Part shown: positions 1 through 7,845 of the stretch, one piece after another | Layout of the letters: each line of letters starts with the position of its first letter | How positions within the stretch are numbered: position 1 is the first letter of the stretch | Assembly: GCA_964457685.1 (NCBI GenBank) | Contig: CAYWFS010000034.1 | Span: 1 to 22,071 of the forward strand | Reading direction: 5' to 3' | Source of the DNA: UMGS1696 sp964457685 | GTDB taxonomy: Bacteria > Bacillota > Clostridia > Oscillospirales > CAG-272 | DNA length: 22,071 bases | Translations under genes and position numbers: made by a program | Notes under the pieces: model-generated | The model's database searches: none | Told to the model about the DNA's origin: nothing | What the model saw: only the letters and a program-made list of their open reading frames with translations

Positions 1-31
1 AAAAAAAAGAACCGGTCAAATAAACCGATTC
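1..31 (-). terminator. Intrinsic terminator of rpsU
   Basis: Read on the minus strand, GAATCGGT (31-24) pairs with ACCGGTTC (16-9) to give an 8-bp stem with one G-T wobble and a 7-nt loop. It is followed directly by eight T residues (8-1). It lies 27 nt after the rpsU stop codon. Stem, loop and U-tract are all of classical Rho-independent form, so rpsU transcription very probably ends here. Confidence 0.9.
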
Positions 32-58
32 CTTTATTTGTATAATTCAAGGAAAGAA

Positions 59-235
59 TTACTTGTACTTACGCTTTCTTGCAGCTTCGGACTTCTTCTT
101 TCTCTTTACGCTGGGCTTCTCATAGCATTCTCTCTTGCGAAGCTCGGCCTGGATGCCTGAACGCTGGCACTGTCTCTTAAAACGACGAAGAGCACTGTCA
201 AGCGATTCATTTTCCTTAACTCTGATTTCTGCCAT
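59..235 (-). CDS. rpsU: 30S ribosomal protein S21
   Basis: This is small-subunit protein bS21, which sits near the 3' end of 16S rRNA and helps mRNA engagement at initiation. The 58-residue product begins MAEIRVKENESLDSALRRFK, the family's conserved start, and ends in the usual very basic tail (KRKKKSEAARKRKYK). A longer reading from 265 is open, but the start at 235 is preferred. It matches the family's N-terminus, and GGGAGGG (251-245) lies 9 nt upstream as a strong Shine-Dalgarno, whereas the longer reading has none. The gene is monocistronic: a perfect promoter (325-297) precedes it and an intrinsic terminator (31-1) follows. The leader folds into hairpins that reach the ribosome binding site. 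Confidence 0.97.
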   Translation of the reverse strand: MAEIRVKENESLDSALRRFKRQCQRSGIQAELRKRECYEKPSVKRKKKSEAARKRKYK

Positions 236-244
236 CTCTCTATT

Positions 245-289
245 CCCTCCCTTCGCTTTTGGCAAAGGTAAATAATTTTAATCTTTACC
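245..289 (-). promoter_or_regulatory. Structured 5' leader of rpsU overlapping its RBS
   Basis: Two hairpins can form in the roughly 55-nt leader. GGTAAA (289-284) pairs with TTTACC (272-267). CCTTTGC (268-262) pairs with GCGAAGG (256-250) around a 5-nt loop, giving 7 bp with one wobble. The second hairpin's 3' arm takes the first two bases of the GGGAGGG Shine-Dalgarno (251-245). The two stems share bases 267-268, so they compete or stack at that point. That this regulates S21 translation is my inference; I know of no described S21 leader with this fold. Confidence 0.5.
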
Positions 290-296
290 CTACATT

Positions 297-325
297 ATTA
301 TACAGCATTTACGTCTCTTTGTCAA
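297..325 (-). promoter_or_regulatory. Perfect sigma-A promoter for rpsU
   Basis: On the minus strand, TTGACA (325-320) and TATAAT (302-297) are separated by exactly 17 nt, the full housekeeping-sigma consensus. The approximately 40 nt upstream are almost all A/T and resemble an UP element. Transcription would start near 290, leaving a leader of about 55 nt. It lies 45 nt beyond the leuS stop, with no terminator visible between. Confidence 0.9.
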
Positions 326-370
326 GATATAATCAAAAAATTATTTTTATTTATACCGTTTTTGCGAGAC

Positions 371-2776
371 TTATTTTGCTACGATATTGACAATCTTTCC
401 GGGAATATATATTTCCTTTACTACCTGCTTACCATCGAGGAGAGCTTTTATCTTTTCATCCGCAAGTGCGAGTGCAAGAGCTTCTTCCTTTGTGGTATCG
501 GGTGTTATGGTGATAGTTCCCTTGAGCTTACCGCAAATCTGAACTGCGATTTCGATTTCAGCATCCTTGGTCTTTGATTCATCGAACTTAGGCCACTCGT
601 GCTGAGAAAGGAAGCCCTCTCCGCCAATCTGTTCCCACATTTCTTCGCAAATATGAGGTGCGAACGGGCAAAGGATTGCGATATAATCTTCAAGCTGAGA
701 CTTTGTAAGAGAACCGTTATCGTAAACATCGTTGAGGAGAGCCATCATTGCGGCAATTGCTGTATTGAACTTCATCTCCTCGATATCGGAGGTAACCTTC
801 TTTATAGTCTTGTGGAATGCGACCTCAAGCTTATCGGACTTATTGTCGGAAAGCATATCGGTGAGGGATGCTACTCTGTCGAGGAATCTCTTACAACCCT
901 TTACGCTGTTGTCATTCCACGGAGCGGAGGATGTATAGTCACCCATAAAGAGAGTATAAACTCTGAGTACGTCTGCACCGTATTCATCAACAACGTCGTT
1001 GGGGTCTACGACATTTCCCTTGGACTTACTCATTTTTTCTCCGTCGGGACCGAGGATAAGACCCTGTGCGGTACGCTTTGCATAAGGCTCCTTTGTGGGA
1101 ACGATACCGAGGTCATAGAGGAAGCGATACCAGAATCTGGAATAGATAAGGTGACGTGTAACGTGTTCCATACCACCGTTGTACCAGTCTACGGGAAGCC
1201 AATATTTCATAGCTTCATCGGATGCTATTGCATTTTCGTTGTGGGGGTCGCAATAACGGATGAAGTACCAGGAAGAACCTGCCCACTGAGGCATTGTATC
1301 TGTTTCACGCTTTGCATCGCATCCGCACTTCGGGCATTTGCAATTCACGAATGAATCTATTTTTGCAAGGGGGCTTTCTCCGCCTTCACCGGGTTCAAAG
1401 TTTTCAACATCGGGAAGCTTGAGCGGAAGCTGGTCATAAGGAACACCTACTATACCGCAATGAGGGCAATGTACTATCGGAATAGGTTCACCCCAGTATC
1501 TCTGACGGTTGAATGCCCAGTCCTTCATTTTGTACTGGATACCCTTTTCGCCGATTCCCTTTTCTTCAAGGAAAGCAAGCATTTTTGCAATTGCTTCTTT
1601 CTTTGTTTCGATACCGTTGAGGAAGTCGGAGTTAACCATTGCACCGTCACCGGTATAAGCTTCCTTTTCAATATCTCCGCCCTTGATTACTTCTATGATG
1701 TCAATACCGAACTTCTTTGCAAATTCGTAGTCTCTTTCATCGTGAGCGGGAACTGCCATGATAGCACCTGTACCGTAGCCCATCATAACGTAGTCTGAGA
1801 TGTATATCGGAATTTCCTTACCGTTTGCGGGGTTTACAGCGGATATGCCGTCAATTTTTACACCGGTCTTATCCTTTGTAAGCTGTGTTCTTTCAAATTC
1901 GGTTTTCTTCGCACATTCTTCTTTATATGCGTCAAGCTCTGCAATATTTTTAATACGGTCTCTGTACTTTTCGATAACGGGATGCTCGGGAGCAATTACC
2001 ATGAATGTAACTCCGAACATTGTGTCGCATCTTGTGGTATATATTCTGAGCTTTTCGTCTTCATCGCAGTTTGTAAGAGCGAAGTTAACGAATGCACCCT
2101 CGGAACGACCGATCCAGTTTTCTTGCTGAAGCTTGATATTGGGGAGATAGTCCACATCCTTGAGTCCGTCAAGAAGCTTATCCGCATATTCTGTAATACG
2201 GAGATACCAAACGTCCTTTGACTTCTGAACTATGTCGCTGTGGCAAATATCGCACTTACCGCCCTGTGAGTCTTCGTTTGAGAGTACGACCTTACAATGA
2301 GGACAATAGTTTACAAGTGCCTTTGAACGGAAAACAAGTCCTGCGTCAAACATCTTGAGGAATATCCACTGAGTCCACTTATAGTAATCCTCTTCTGTGG
2401 TATCTACAACTCTCGACCAGTCGAAGGAGAAGCCTACTCTCTTGAGCTGGGATGTAAATTTATGGATATTCTTATCCGTAACGATTCTCGGATGAGTGTT
2501 TGTTTTGATAGCGTAGTTTTCGGTGGGAAGTCCGAATGCGTCAAAGCCTATCGGATAAAGGACGTTATATCCTTCCATTCTTCTCTTACGGGATATAACT
2601 TCAAGTCCGGAATAAGCCTTAATATGTCCAACGTGCATTCCCGCTCCGCTCGGATAGGGGAATTCGACAAGTCCGTAGAATTTCGGCTTGGAATAATCAT
2701 CGCTTGCTTTGAAAATTCCAGCTTCGTCCCACTTATCCTGCCATTTTTTCTCAATTTTGCCAAAATCGTATCTCAT
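371..2776 (-). CDS. leuS: Leucyl-tRNA synthetase
   Basis: This class I synthetase charges tRNA-Leu with leucine in the cytoplasm and edits mischarged amino acids. The 801-residue product is near the short end for bacterial LeuRS (about 800-860). It has the HIGH-type motif HVGH at 48-51 within FPYPSGAGMHVGH and the KMSKS loop at about 581-585. Two cysteine clusters resemble zinc sites (CPHC...CDIC near 157-180; CPHC...CPKC near 437-482). The CP1 editing domain has GYGTGAIMAVPAHDERDYEF with the conserved Asp. The usual TTRPDT editing motif reads TTRCDT here (Cys250). The C-terminal anticodon-binding region contains APHICEEMWEQIG. The RBS is AAGGAAG, 8 nt before ATG. It is the last gene of the long cluster, 27 nt after rsfS. 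Confidence 0.98.
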   Translation of the reverse strand: MRYDFGKIEKKWQDKWDEAGIFKASDDYSKPKFYGLVEFPYPSGAGMHVGHIKAYSGLEVISRKRRMEGYNVLYPIGFDAFGLPTENYAIKTNTHPRIVTDKNIHKFTSQLKRVGFSFDWSRVVDTTEEDYYKWTQWIFLKMFDAGLVFRSKALVNYCPHCKVVLSNEDSQGGKCDICHSDIVQKSKDVWYLRITEYADKLLDGLKDVDYLPNIKLQQENWIGRSEGAFVNFALTNCDEDEKLRIYTTRCDTMFGVTFMVIAPEHPVIEKYRDRIKNIAELDAYKEECAKKTEFERTQLTKDKTGVKIDGISAVNPANGKEIPIYISDYVMMGYGTGAIMAVPAHDERDYEFAKKFGIDIIEVIKGGDIEKEAYTGDGAMVNSDFLNGIETKKEAIAKMLAFLEEKGIGEKGIQYKMKDWAFNRQRYWGEPIPIVHCPHCGIVGVPYDQLPLKLPDVENFEPGEGGESPLAKIDSFVNCKCPKCGCDAKRETDTMPQWAGSSWYFIRYCDPHNENAIASDEAMKYWLPVDWYNGGMEHVTRHLIYSRFWYRFLYDLGIVPTKEPYAKRTAQGLILGPDGEKMSKSKGNVVDPNDVVDEYGADVLRVYTLFMGDYTSSAPWNDNSVKGCKRFLDRVASLTDMLSDNKSDKLEVAFHKTIKKVTSDIEEMKFNTAIAAMMALLNDVYDNGSLTKSQLEDYIAILCPFAPHICEEMWEQIGGEGFLSQHEWPKFDESKTKDAEIEIAVQICGKLKGTITITPDTTKEEALALALADEKIKALLDGKQVVKEIYIPGKIVNIVAK

Positions 2777-2803
2777 GATTGACTTCCTTATATTATTTTA
2801 TGA

Positions 2804-3220
2804 TTAATCTTCTGAAATGAGTTCTGTAATATCTTTTTCCGTGGTATCCTGGTAAAGCTTTTCAAGCTTGTAGAAGTCACGTCCGTCGGGGGTAAAGATG
2901 TGAACGATAACGGAGTCGAAGTCCTGAAGAACCCACACACCGGAGTCAACACCCTCGATATGGCTGGGAGTGATTCCGTACTGAGAGAGCTTGAATTCAA
3001 CTTCATCTGCCAACGCACGAATCTGTGTTCTCGATGTACCTGTGCATACTACGAAATAATCCGCAATAACGGTCTGCTTTTCAACATGGAGGAGCTTTAT
3101 TCCCTTTGCTCTTTTTGAGTCAAGCACGGAAACGATAAACTGTGCGAGTGTTTCGGAATTTTTAAGCTGCTCGGCGGTGAGGTTTTCTTCAATCGGAAGC
3201 TTAGATGTTTCGGTATTCAT
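2804..3220 (-). CDS. rsfS: Ribosomal silencing factor RsfS
   Basis: RsfS (YbeB/YqeL, Iojap family) binds ribosomal protein uL14 and blocks subunit joining when cells starve. The 138-residue product carries the family core: ADYFVVCTGTS at 53-63, then GVWVLQDFDSVIVHIF near 94-109 and an FYKLEKLY stretch. It is about 20 residues longer than the usual 110-120 because of a polar N-terminal extension (1-22). The start at 3220 has AAAGGA about 12 nt upstream; a later start would lose only the extension. It lies between the LCP gene and leuS, an order often seen in Clostridia, where nadD, yqeK and rsfS travel together. Confidence 0.95.
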   Translation of the reverse strand: MNTETSKLPIEENLTAEQLKNSETLAQFIVSVLDSKRAKGIKLLHVEKQTVIADYFVVCTGTSRTQIRALADEVEFKLSQYGITPSHIEGVDSGVWVLQDFDSVIVHIFTPDGRDFYKLEKLYQDTTEKDITELISED

Positions 3221-3244
3221 ATATTCACCAATCCTTTTCTTAGT

Positions 3245-4573
3245 TTAGTTTAATCTCGGAATGTATATCGAATCGTCGTCGATGTCTTCTGCGTTATGCA
3301 CACCGTCGTACAGATCCTCTGTTGTGTCGAAATACACATTGCAGATGTACTGTAGGTCGGTATAGCAGAAGAGATAATTTTTATCAAAGATCGAATCGCT
3401 GATTTCCTTGTTATAAATATTATAGTATTCGTTTATTACTTCGAGTGTGGCTGCACGGTTTATTACATAATATTCGCCAGCCATGTTTCCCGGAACCGTC
3501 ATCATATTGATGGAGGAGAGGTCAACATTCATAAACTGCTTTGCAAAATAAAGCATATCGGAGACGCTCATGTTTGTTTCCACGCATTTGAACACTTCGT
3601 TCGCTATGCTTGTGAGTGAGCCTATATCTACAGCTTTAACTGTGTTCTTGACTTTATTGAACATAGCGGTGAGGAATATTTTCTGTGCGTTTACACGTCC
3701 GAGGTCTGCCTGAACATAACCCGAACGGAAACGAACGAAGCCTTCTGCCGTCTCTCCGTTCATGTGCTGGTATCCTGCCGGGATGCTGATATAAAGATTC
3801 TGCTCCGGGTCGGAATAGTACATATCATTGGGAACATACACGTCAACACCGTCCATTGCATCAACTATACCTCTGAAACCGTCAAGTCCCATGAGAACCG
3901 TATAGCTTATATTGATACAAAGGCTTTTTTCGAGCATTTCCGCAAAGCTTTCTATTGCACTCGAATACGGGTCGCTGTCGCCCTGTCTGTATGCCGTTGA
4001 ATAGCACGTATTAAATGCATTGTTTATACGGTGAGTCAACGGAGCATATTCACCTGTTATAAGGGTATCTCTCGGGAACTGCATTACCGTTATGCTGTTA
4101 TCGTTTGCATTTACGTTAACAAGCATTGTAACATCGGCAAGCAAGGCTTCATCGTCATGTCCCACGATAAGTATGTTATATATGCCCTCTATCTCCGTAT
4201 ATTCATCCTTTATAACGACATTGTTTTCTTTTTGGTCATTTTCATCGGTTTTGTTGTTAAGCGGAGGTTCTTCTTCGCCTGACGAATCCGAGGTTTCTAT
4301 ATCGAACGGTAATTCCTTATTCGGATTTTGTACGGGTTTATAAAATATCAGCCATGCGGCACAGAAGATTATCGCCGTATAAACGACAAAAATCACTGCA
4401 ATAAGAGCTGCCTGAGATTTTGTAATTCTTCCGTTCTTTCTTTTGATCTTCTTTTTCTTTTTAAGGTTTTTGCTGTAGAATTCAGTTTGAAGATCGTCTC
4501 TTTCCATATTCTCCGCATCCCCATCAGGATAATATGCGGAAATATCCTCTTCGTCTTTTCTGTTATTCTGCAT
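3245..4573 (-). CDS. LytR-CpsA-Psr (LCP) family cell-wall transferase
   Basis: LCP proteins transfer glycopolymers such as teichoic acids or capsule from a lipid carrier to peptidoglycan outside the membrane. The 442-residue product has a cytoplasmic N-terminus with a Lys-rich patch (about 36-52), one membrane segment at about 55-78, an acidic Ser/Asp/Glu-rich linker (about 80-130) and an LCP domain from about 131. Family marks are YNILIVGHD, the Asp in ADVTMLVNV, MQFPRDT (166-172) and THRINNAF (180-187). The substrate cannot be told from sequence. AAAGG precedes the start, and an ATG-TAA pair sits immediately upstream in frame. It lies between yqeK and rsfS, a common clostridial position. 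The family is clear; the exact paralogue is not. Confidence 0.93.
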   Translation of the reverse strand: MQNNRKDEEDISAYYPDGDAENMERDDLQTEFYSKNLKKKKKIKRKNGRITKSQAALIAVIFVVYTAIIFCAAWLIFYKPVQNPNKELPFDIETSDSSGEEEPPLNNKTDENDQKENNVVIKDEYTEIEGIYNILIVGHDDEALLADVTMLVNVNANDNSITVMQFPRDTLITGEYAPLTHRINNAFNTCYSTAYRQGDSDPYSSAIESFAEMLEKSLCINISYTVLMGLDGFRGIVDAMDGVDVYVPNDMYYSDPEQNLYISIPAGYQHMNGETAEGFVRFRSGYVQADLGRVNAQKIFLTAMFNKVKNTVKAVDIGSLTSIANEVFKCVETNMSVSDMLYFAKQFMNVDLSSINMMTVPGNMAGEYYVINRAATLEVINEYYNIYNKEISDSIFDKNYLFCYTDLQYICNVYFDTTEDLYDGVHNAEDIDDDSIYIPRLN

Positions 4574-4612
4574 TTACATTCAGCCTTTCGTGTGGTTTTG
4601 GGAGCTTTCCCT

Positions 4613-5242
4613 TCAGTCCTGCATTCCGGCGATGATAAAATAGTTTCTTGCAGCTATGGTATTTTCGTCAATAACTCCGCCGTCCTTTATCAGTCCCGTC
4701 AGAGTAAGGTCATACGCATATATCATTGTGTCTCTGAGTAGAGAGTTTTTCTCTTTTCCTGCGGTCAGACCATCGTAAAAATATTTTCTTACAGCTATGC
4801 AATCGTCAAAGGTGCGTGTTTCCTCTATATAATCGGCAAGGAAGATAATAGACTCGAACACTGTCATTCCGTCTCTTCCGGTTGTATGCCATCTTATACC
4901 GGATATTATCTCGCTGTCCGCATATTCGGGAAAATCACGCTCTGCAACCTTTGCTCCGGTGAGAGCATGAAGCACTGCCTTATTTTGACCTTTTTCGATA
5001 ATTATACCAAATTCTTCACAGTATTGCAACTGTTTTTTTGCGTCTGCCTTTTTGGTTATGTCATGGAGTAAAGCAGCTGCCGCAAGTCTATTCACATCCT
5101 CGGGAAGATATATTTCACCGAGTTTTACGGCTTCCTTCTTCACGGCAAGTGTGTGGAGGTACCTCTGCTCGGTCAAATACGGCTTGACAAGAGCTTCCAG
5201 CTTCTTTACATCATCGTTTGACAATATTTTCTTATCTTTCAT
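4613..5242 (-). CDS. yqeK: YqeK-type HD-domain Ap4A hydrolase (symmetrical)
   Basis: The YqeK family splits diadenosine tetraphosphate into two ADP and so clears an alarmone-like side product of aminoacyl-tRNA synthetases. The 209-residue product shows the metal-binding HD pattern: His30 (RYLHT), His60-Asp61 (LLHDITK), His92 (LHALTG), His119 (RWHTTGRDGM) and Asp137 (FLADYIEETR). The length fits the family (about 185-210). Its ATG overlaps the nadD stop as ATGA (5242-5239), so translation is probably coupled. The nadD-yqeK pair is widespread in Bacillota. The biochemical assignment rests on characterised family members, not on anything specific in this window. Confidence 0.94.
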   Translation of the reverse strand: MKDKKILSNDDVKKLEALVKPYLTEQRYLHTLAVKKEAVKLGEIYLPEDVNRLAAAALLHDITKKADAKKQLQYCEEFGIIIEKGQNKAVLHALTGAKVAERDFPEYADSEIISGIRWHTTGRDGMTVFESIIFLADYIEETRTFDDCIAVRKYFYDGLTAGKEKNSLLRDTMIYAYDLTLTGLIKDGGVIDENTIAARNYFIIAGMQD

Positions 5243-5862
5243 TTGTTTGAATACAGCTTTTCTTTTCTGATTATTTCCGCAACGCCGTCACTGAGGTACT
5301 TTTCAAGAGAGTCTCCGTTTTTTACGGCTTCTCTTATCTCCGTTGACGACATTTCAAACGGGTCTTCGCCTATCAAAAATATTTTCGACCCGTATTTACT
5401 TTCATATTCCGTTTTTTTACTTTCAAGCATTGCCCTGTCATCGGAGTATCTCGGAACAACGGCGATATCGGCCATTTTGAAAATATCATCCGCCCGGTAC
5501 CATGTTTCGAGTGACATGAACATATCGCTTCCGCAAAGCAGACATATCTCGTTTTCATCGGTTTTCAGATGCTCGAGAGTAAGTACGGTATAGCTGACAT
5601 CGCATTTTTTTATCTCGTAATCCGATATTTCGGTTTTCGGGAGCTTTCCGAATGCCGATACACACATTTCAAGTCTTTGACTCGGTGTATCTATGCTTAT
5701 CTTCTGCTTATGCGGCGGAATGAAGGTCGGCATGATGATAAGTCTGTCGGGGTCAAGATATTCAAGCATGGTTTCCGCAGCATGAATATGACCTTTATGC
5801 GGAGGTGCAAAGGTTCCGCCGAACAGACCTATCCGTTCTTTTTTTGTTTTAGATTCGCTCAT
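5239..5862 (-). CDS. nadD: Nicotinate-nucleotide adenylyltransferase
   Basis: NadD joins ATP and nicotinate mononucleotide to make deamido-NAD, a late step of NAD synthesis in the cytoplasm. The 207-residue product opens with the nucleotidyltransferase signature GLFGGTFAPPHKGH (12-25), which contains the HxGH-type element, and has the C-terminal SSTEIR motif (172-177) followed by SDGVAEIIRKEKLY. The length is normal. Both ends overlap its neighbours by 4 nt as ATGA: its start overlaps the yhbY stop and its stop overlaps the yqeK start. This indicates tight translational coupling across yhbY-nadD-yqeK. No separate promoter is visible. Confidence 0.97.
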   Translation of the reverse strand: MSESKTKKERIGLFGGTFAPPHKGHIHAAETMLEYLDPDRLIIMPTFIPPHKQKISIDTPSQRLEMCVSAFGKLPKTEISDYEIKKCDVSYTVLTLEHLKTDENEICLLCGSDMFMSLETWYRADDIFKMADIAVVPRYSDDRAMLESKKTEYESKYGSKIFLIGEDPFEMSSTEIREAVKNGDSLEKYLSDGVAEIIRKEKLYSNK

Positions 5863-6158
5863 ATCTGAGTCGAGATATTTCTCTTTTCGGGCTTTTCGGC
5901 AACCTTGAACAGTATTATTTTTCTGCCGATTACAGTTACTACCTCGGAGCCTGTCATTTCTGCAATCTGTTCTGCGGCTTCTCTGGGGTTTGTATCTGTG
6001 TTATCAAGCACGCTTATCTTAACAAGCTCTCTTGCTTCAAGTGCGTCCGAGATGGATTTTACAGCCGCTTCTCCGACACCGCCCTTGCCTATCTGAAAAA
6101 TTGCGTTTTCCGATGATGCGATTGATTTGAGCTTTGCTCTCTGTTTACTGTTAAGCAT
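5859..6158 (-). CDS. yhbY: YhbY-family RNA-binding protein (CRM domain)
   Basis: YhbY proteins are small single-domain CRM proteins associated with pre-50S ribosome assembly. The 99-residue product begins MLNSKQRAKLKSIASSENAI and has the GKGG loop (24-27, the GxxG element) and the typical strand TGSEVVTVIGRKIILFK. An upstream ATG at 6236 would add 26 residues unlike the family. The start at 6158 is preferred because AAGGAG lies at a suitable distance upstream and the family begins here. Its TGA overlaps the nadD start (5862-5859). The position next to nadD recurs in Bacillota. The molecular role is known only in outline. Confidence 0.94.
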   Translation of the reverse strand: MLNSKQRAKLKSIASSENAIFQIGKGGVGEAAVKSISDALEARELVKISVLDNTDTNPREAAEQIAEMTGSEVVTVIGRKIILFKVAEKPEKRNISTQI

Positions 6159-6195
6159 TAATTTTTTCTCCTTAATTTGTCTGTCTCTGCGTAAT

Positions 6196-6867
6196 TTATC
6201 TGCCGAGTATCTGCGACAGTCTGGTGATGAACTCACTCATGGCGTGTCCTCTGTGCGATACCGTATTTTTCTTATCCTGCGGTATTTCGGCAAAGGTTGC
6301 ACCGAATTCATCGTAATAGAACAGCGGATCGTAGCCAAAGCCACCGTCTCCCTGTTCGTGGGTAAGTATTCTGCCCCTGCATATTCCGCGTACTACCATT
6401 GCACGATTGCACGGGATACCTGTTTTTTCGGAAAGCTCCTTTGAAATTTGCCATTTTTCGGGAATTTCAAACTCCGAGTTTTCGGGAAGCACAAGTGATG
6501 CGGTACAAACGAACTCAGCCCCTCTATTCTCTACTCCGTCAAGCTCTGAAAGAAGCTTTGCACGGTTTTTCTCGTCATTTGCACCCTCTCCGGAATATCT
6601 TGCCGAGAATATTCCCGGTCTGCCGTCGAGAGCGTCAACACAAAGTCCCGAGTCGTCGGCGATCCCGATATATCCGAGACGTGCCGGTGTGGAGGCTTTG
6701 ATGAGCGAATTTTCCTCGAAGCTGTCTCCGTCCTCGATTATCTCGTCGGTATATCCTATCTCAGCAAGAGTTCTTACCTCTGCGGAATTAGACGCACTTT
6801 TACTGAGCAAAGTTTCAAGCTCGGCTATTTTTTTCCTGTTATTCGACGCAAGAACAATCTCAGTCAT
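6196..6867 (-). CDS. rdgB: XTP/dITP diphosphatase (RdgB/HAM1 family)
   Basis: This enzyme hydrolyses non-canonical purine triphosphates (ITP, dITP, XTP) to monophosphate and pyrophosphate, keeping them out of nucleic acids. The 223-residue product begins MTEIVLASNNRKKIAEL, has ADDSGLCVDALDGRPGIFSA around 70-89, GFGYDPLF (176-183) and SHRGHA (204-209). It is about 20 residues longer than common members. The excess is at about 131-155 (EIPEKWQISKELSEKTG), where the usual family runs straight from strand to strand. An upstream ATG at 6960 is in frame but lies inside ftsY. The start at 6867 has GGAGGAAG upstream and matches the family. The start overlaps the end of ftsY by 8 nt. Confidence 0.95.
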   Translation of the reverse strand: MTEIVLASNNRKKIAELETLLSKSASNSAEVRTLAEIGYTDEIIEDGDSFEENSLIKASTPARLGYIGIADDSGLCVDALDGRPGIFSARYSGEGANDEKNRAKLLSELDGVENRGAEFVCTASLVLPENSEFEIPEKWQISKELSEKTGIPCNRAMVVRGICRGRILTHEQGDGGFGYDPLFYYDEFGATFAEIPQDKKNTVSHRGHAMSEFITRLSQILGR

Positions 6868-7828
6868 TGTTTTCTTCCTCCGCAGCGTCGTTTTCGGCAG
6901 GCTCCTCAAATGTCTTTTCTTCGTCCTGCATAAGTGCGTCAACAAACATTTTCGCGTCAAACGGCTGCATATCGTCTATCTTTTCTCCGACTCCTATGAA
7001 CTTTACGGGGATGTCTATTTCGTCCTTTATGGAGAAAACAGCACCTCCCTTTGCAGTTCCGTCAAGCTTTGTAAGGATAAGTCCCGTAATATCCGCACTT
7101 TCCTTGAATTTCTTTGCCTGAGTAACTGCGTTCTGTCCTGCGGTGGAGTCAAGCACAAGAAGCGTCTCTCTTGCGGCATCGGGAAGCTCACGTCCGATAA
7201 TACGGTTTATCTTTGCAAGCTCGTTCATAAGATTGCTCTTGTTGTGGAGTCTTCCGGCGGTATCTATGATAAGCACATCCGCTTTCTGTCTGTTTGCCGC
7301 CGCTATTGCATCATAAACAACGGAAGCGGGGTCGGCACCCTCACTCTGCTTTATAAGGTCTACTCCTGCTCTGTCGCACCATACAGCAAGCTGGTCTATA
7401 GCTGCCGCACGGAATGTATCAGCCGCCGCAACTATTACTTTTTTGCCGTCTTTTCTGAGGTTATTTGCAATTTTACCGATGGAGGTTGTCTTACCTACTC
7501 CGTTTACTCCGATAACAAGGATTACGGAGGGAGAGGTTGAAAGGTTAAGCGGCTCGCCCTCACCTATCTGCTTTACCAGAATCTCGCAAAGTACATCCTT
7601 TACAACATCCGCACTTTTTATATTTTCCGTCTTGATTCTGTCTCTCAGCTCATCTATGACCTTTTCCGTGGTCGTAGTTCCCATATCCGCACAGATCATT
7701 ATTTCTTCAAGCTCTTCGAGAAGCTCTTCGTCTACCTTGCGGAAGTTTTTTAATACCTCGTTTACCTGACCGAACACAGCGTTTTTGGTTTTTACGAGTC
7801 CTTGTTTAAGTTTGTCAAAAAATCCCAT
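6860..7828 (-). CDS. ftsY: Signal recognition particle receptor FtsY
   Basis: FtsY is the membrane-associated SRP GTPase receptor that docks SRP-ribosome complexes at the Sec translocon. The 322-residue product has a short amphipathic N-terminus (MGFFDKLKQGLVKTKNAVFG), an N-domain bundle and the G domain: GVNGVGKT (107-114), DTFRAAA (137-143), IDTAGR (188-193) and TKLDGTAKGG (253-262). The long acidic A domain of E. coli FtsY is absent, as is usual in Gram-positives; an acidic tail is at the C-terminus instead (302-322). It follows smc by 17 nt with ACGGAGA upstream. Unlike many Bacillota, the next gene is rdgB, not ylxM-ffh. Confidence 0.98.
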   Translation of the reverse strand: MGFFDKLKQGLVKTKNAVFGQVNEVLKNFRKVDEELLEELEEIMICADMGTTTTEKVIDELRDRIKTENIKSADVVKDVLCEILVKQIGEGEPLNLSTSPSVILVIGVNGVGKTTSIGKIANNLRKDGKKVIVAAADTFRAAAIDQLAVWCDRAGVDLIKQSEGADPASVVYDAIAAANRQKADVLIIDTAGRLHNKSNLMNELAKINRIIGRELPDAARETLLVLDSTAGQNAVTQAKKFKESADITGLILTKLDGTAKGGAVFSIKDEIDIPVKFIGVGEKIDDMQPFDAKMFVDALMQDEEKTFEEPAENDAAEEENND

Positions 7829-7845
7829 TGTTTTCTCCGTTTAAT

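Noticed and set aside
599..1354. Plus-strand open frame of 251 codons opposite leuS
   Set aside because: It is a shadow of leuS; the opposite strand carries conserved synthetase motifs throughout.
6407..7540. Plus-strand open frame of 377 codons opposite rdgB and ftsY
   Set aside because: It spans two well-supported genes antisense, changes composition along its length and has no domain or convincing RBS.
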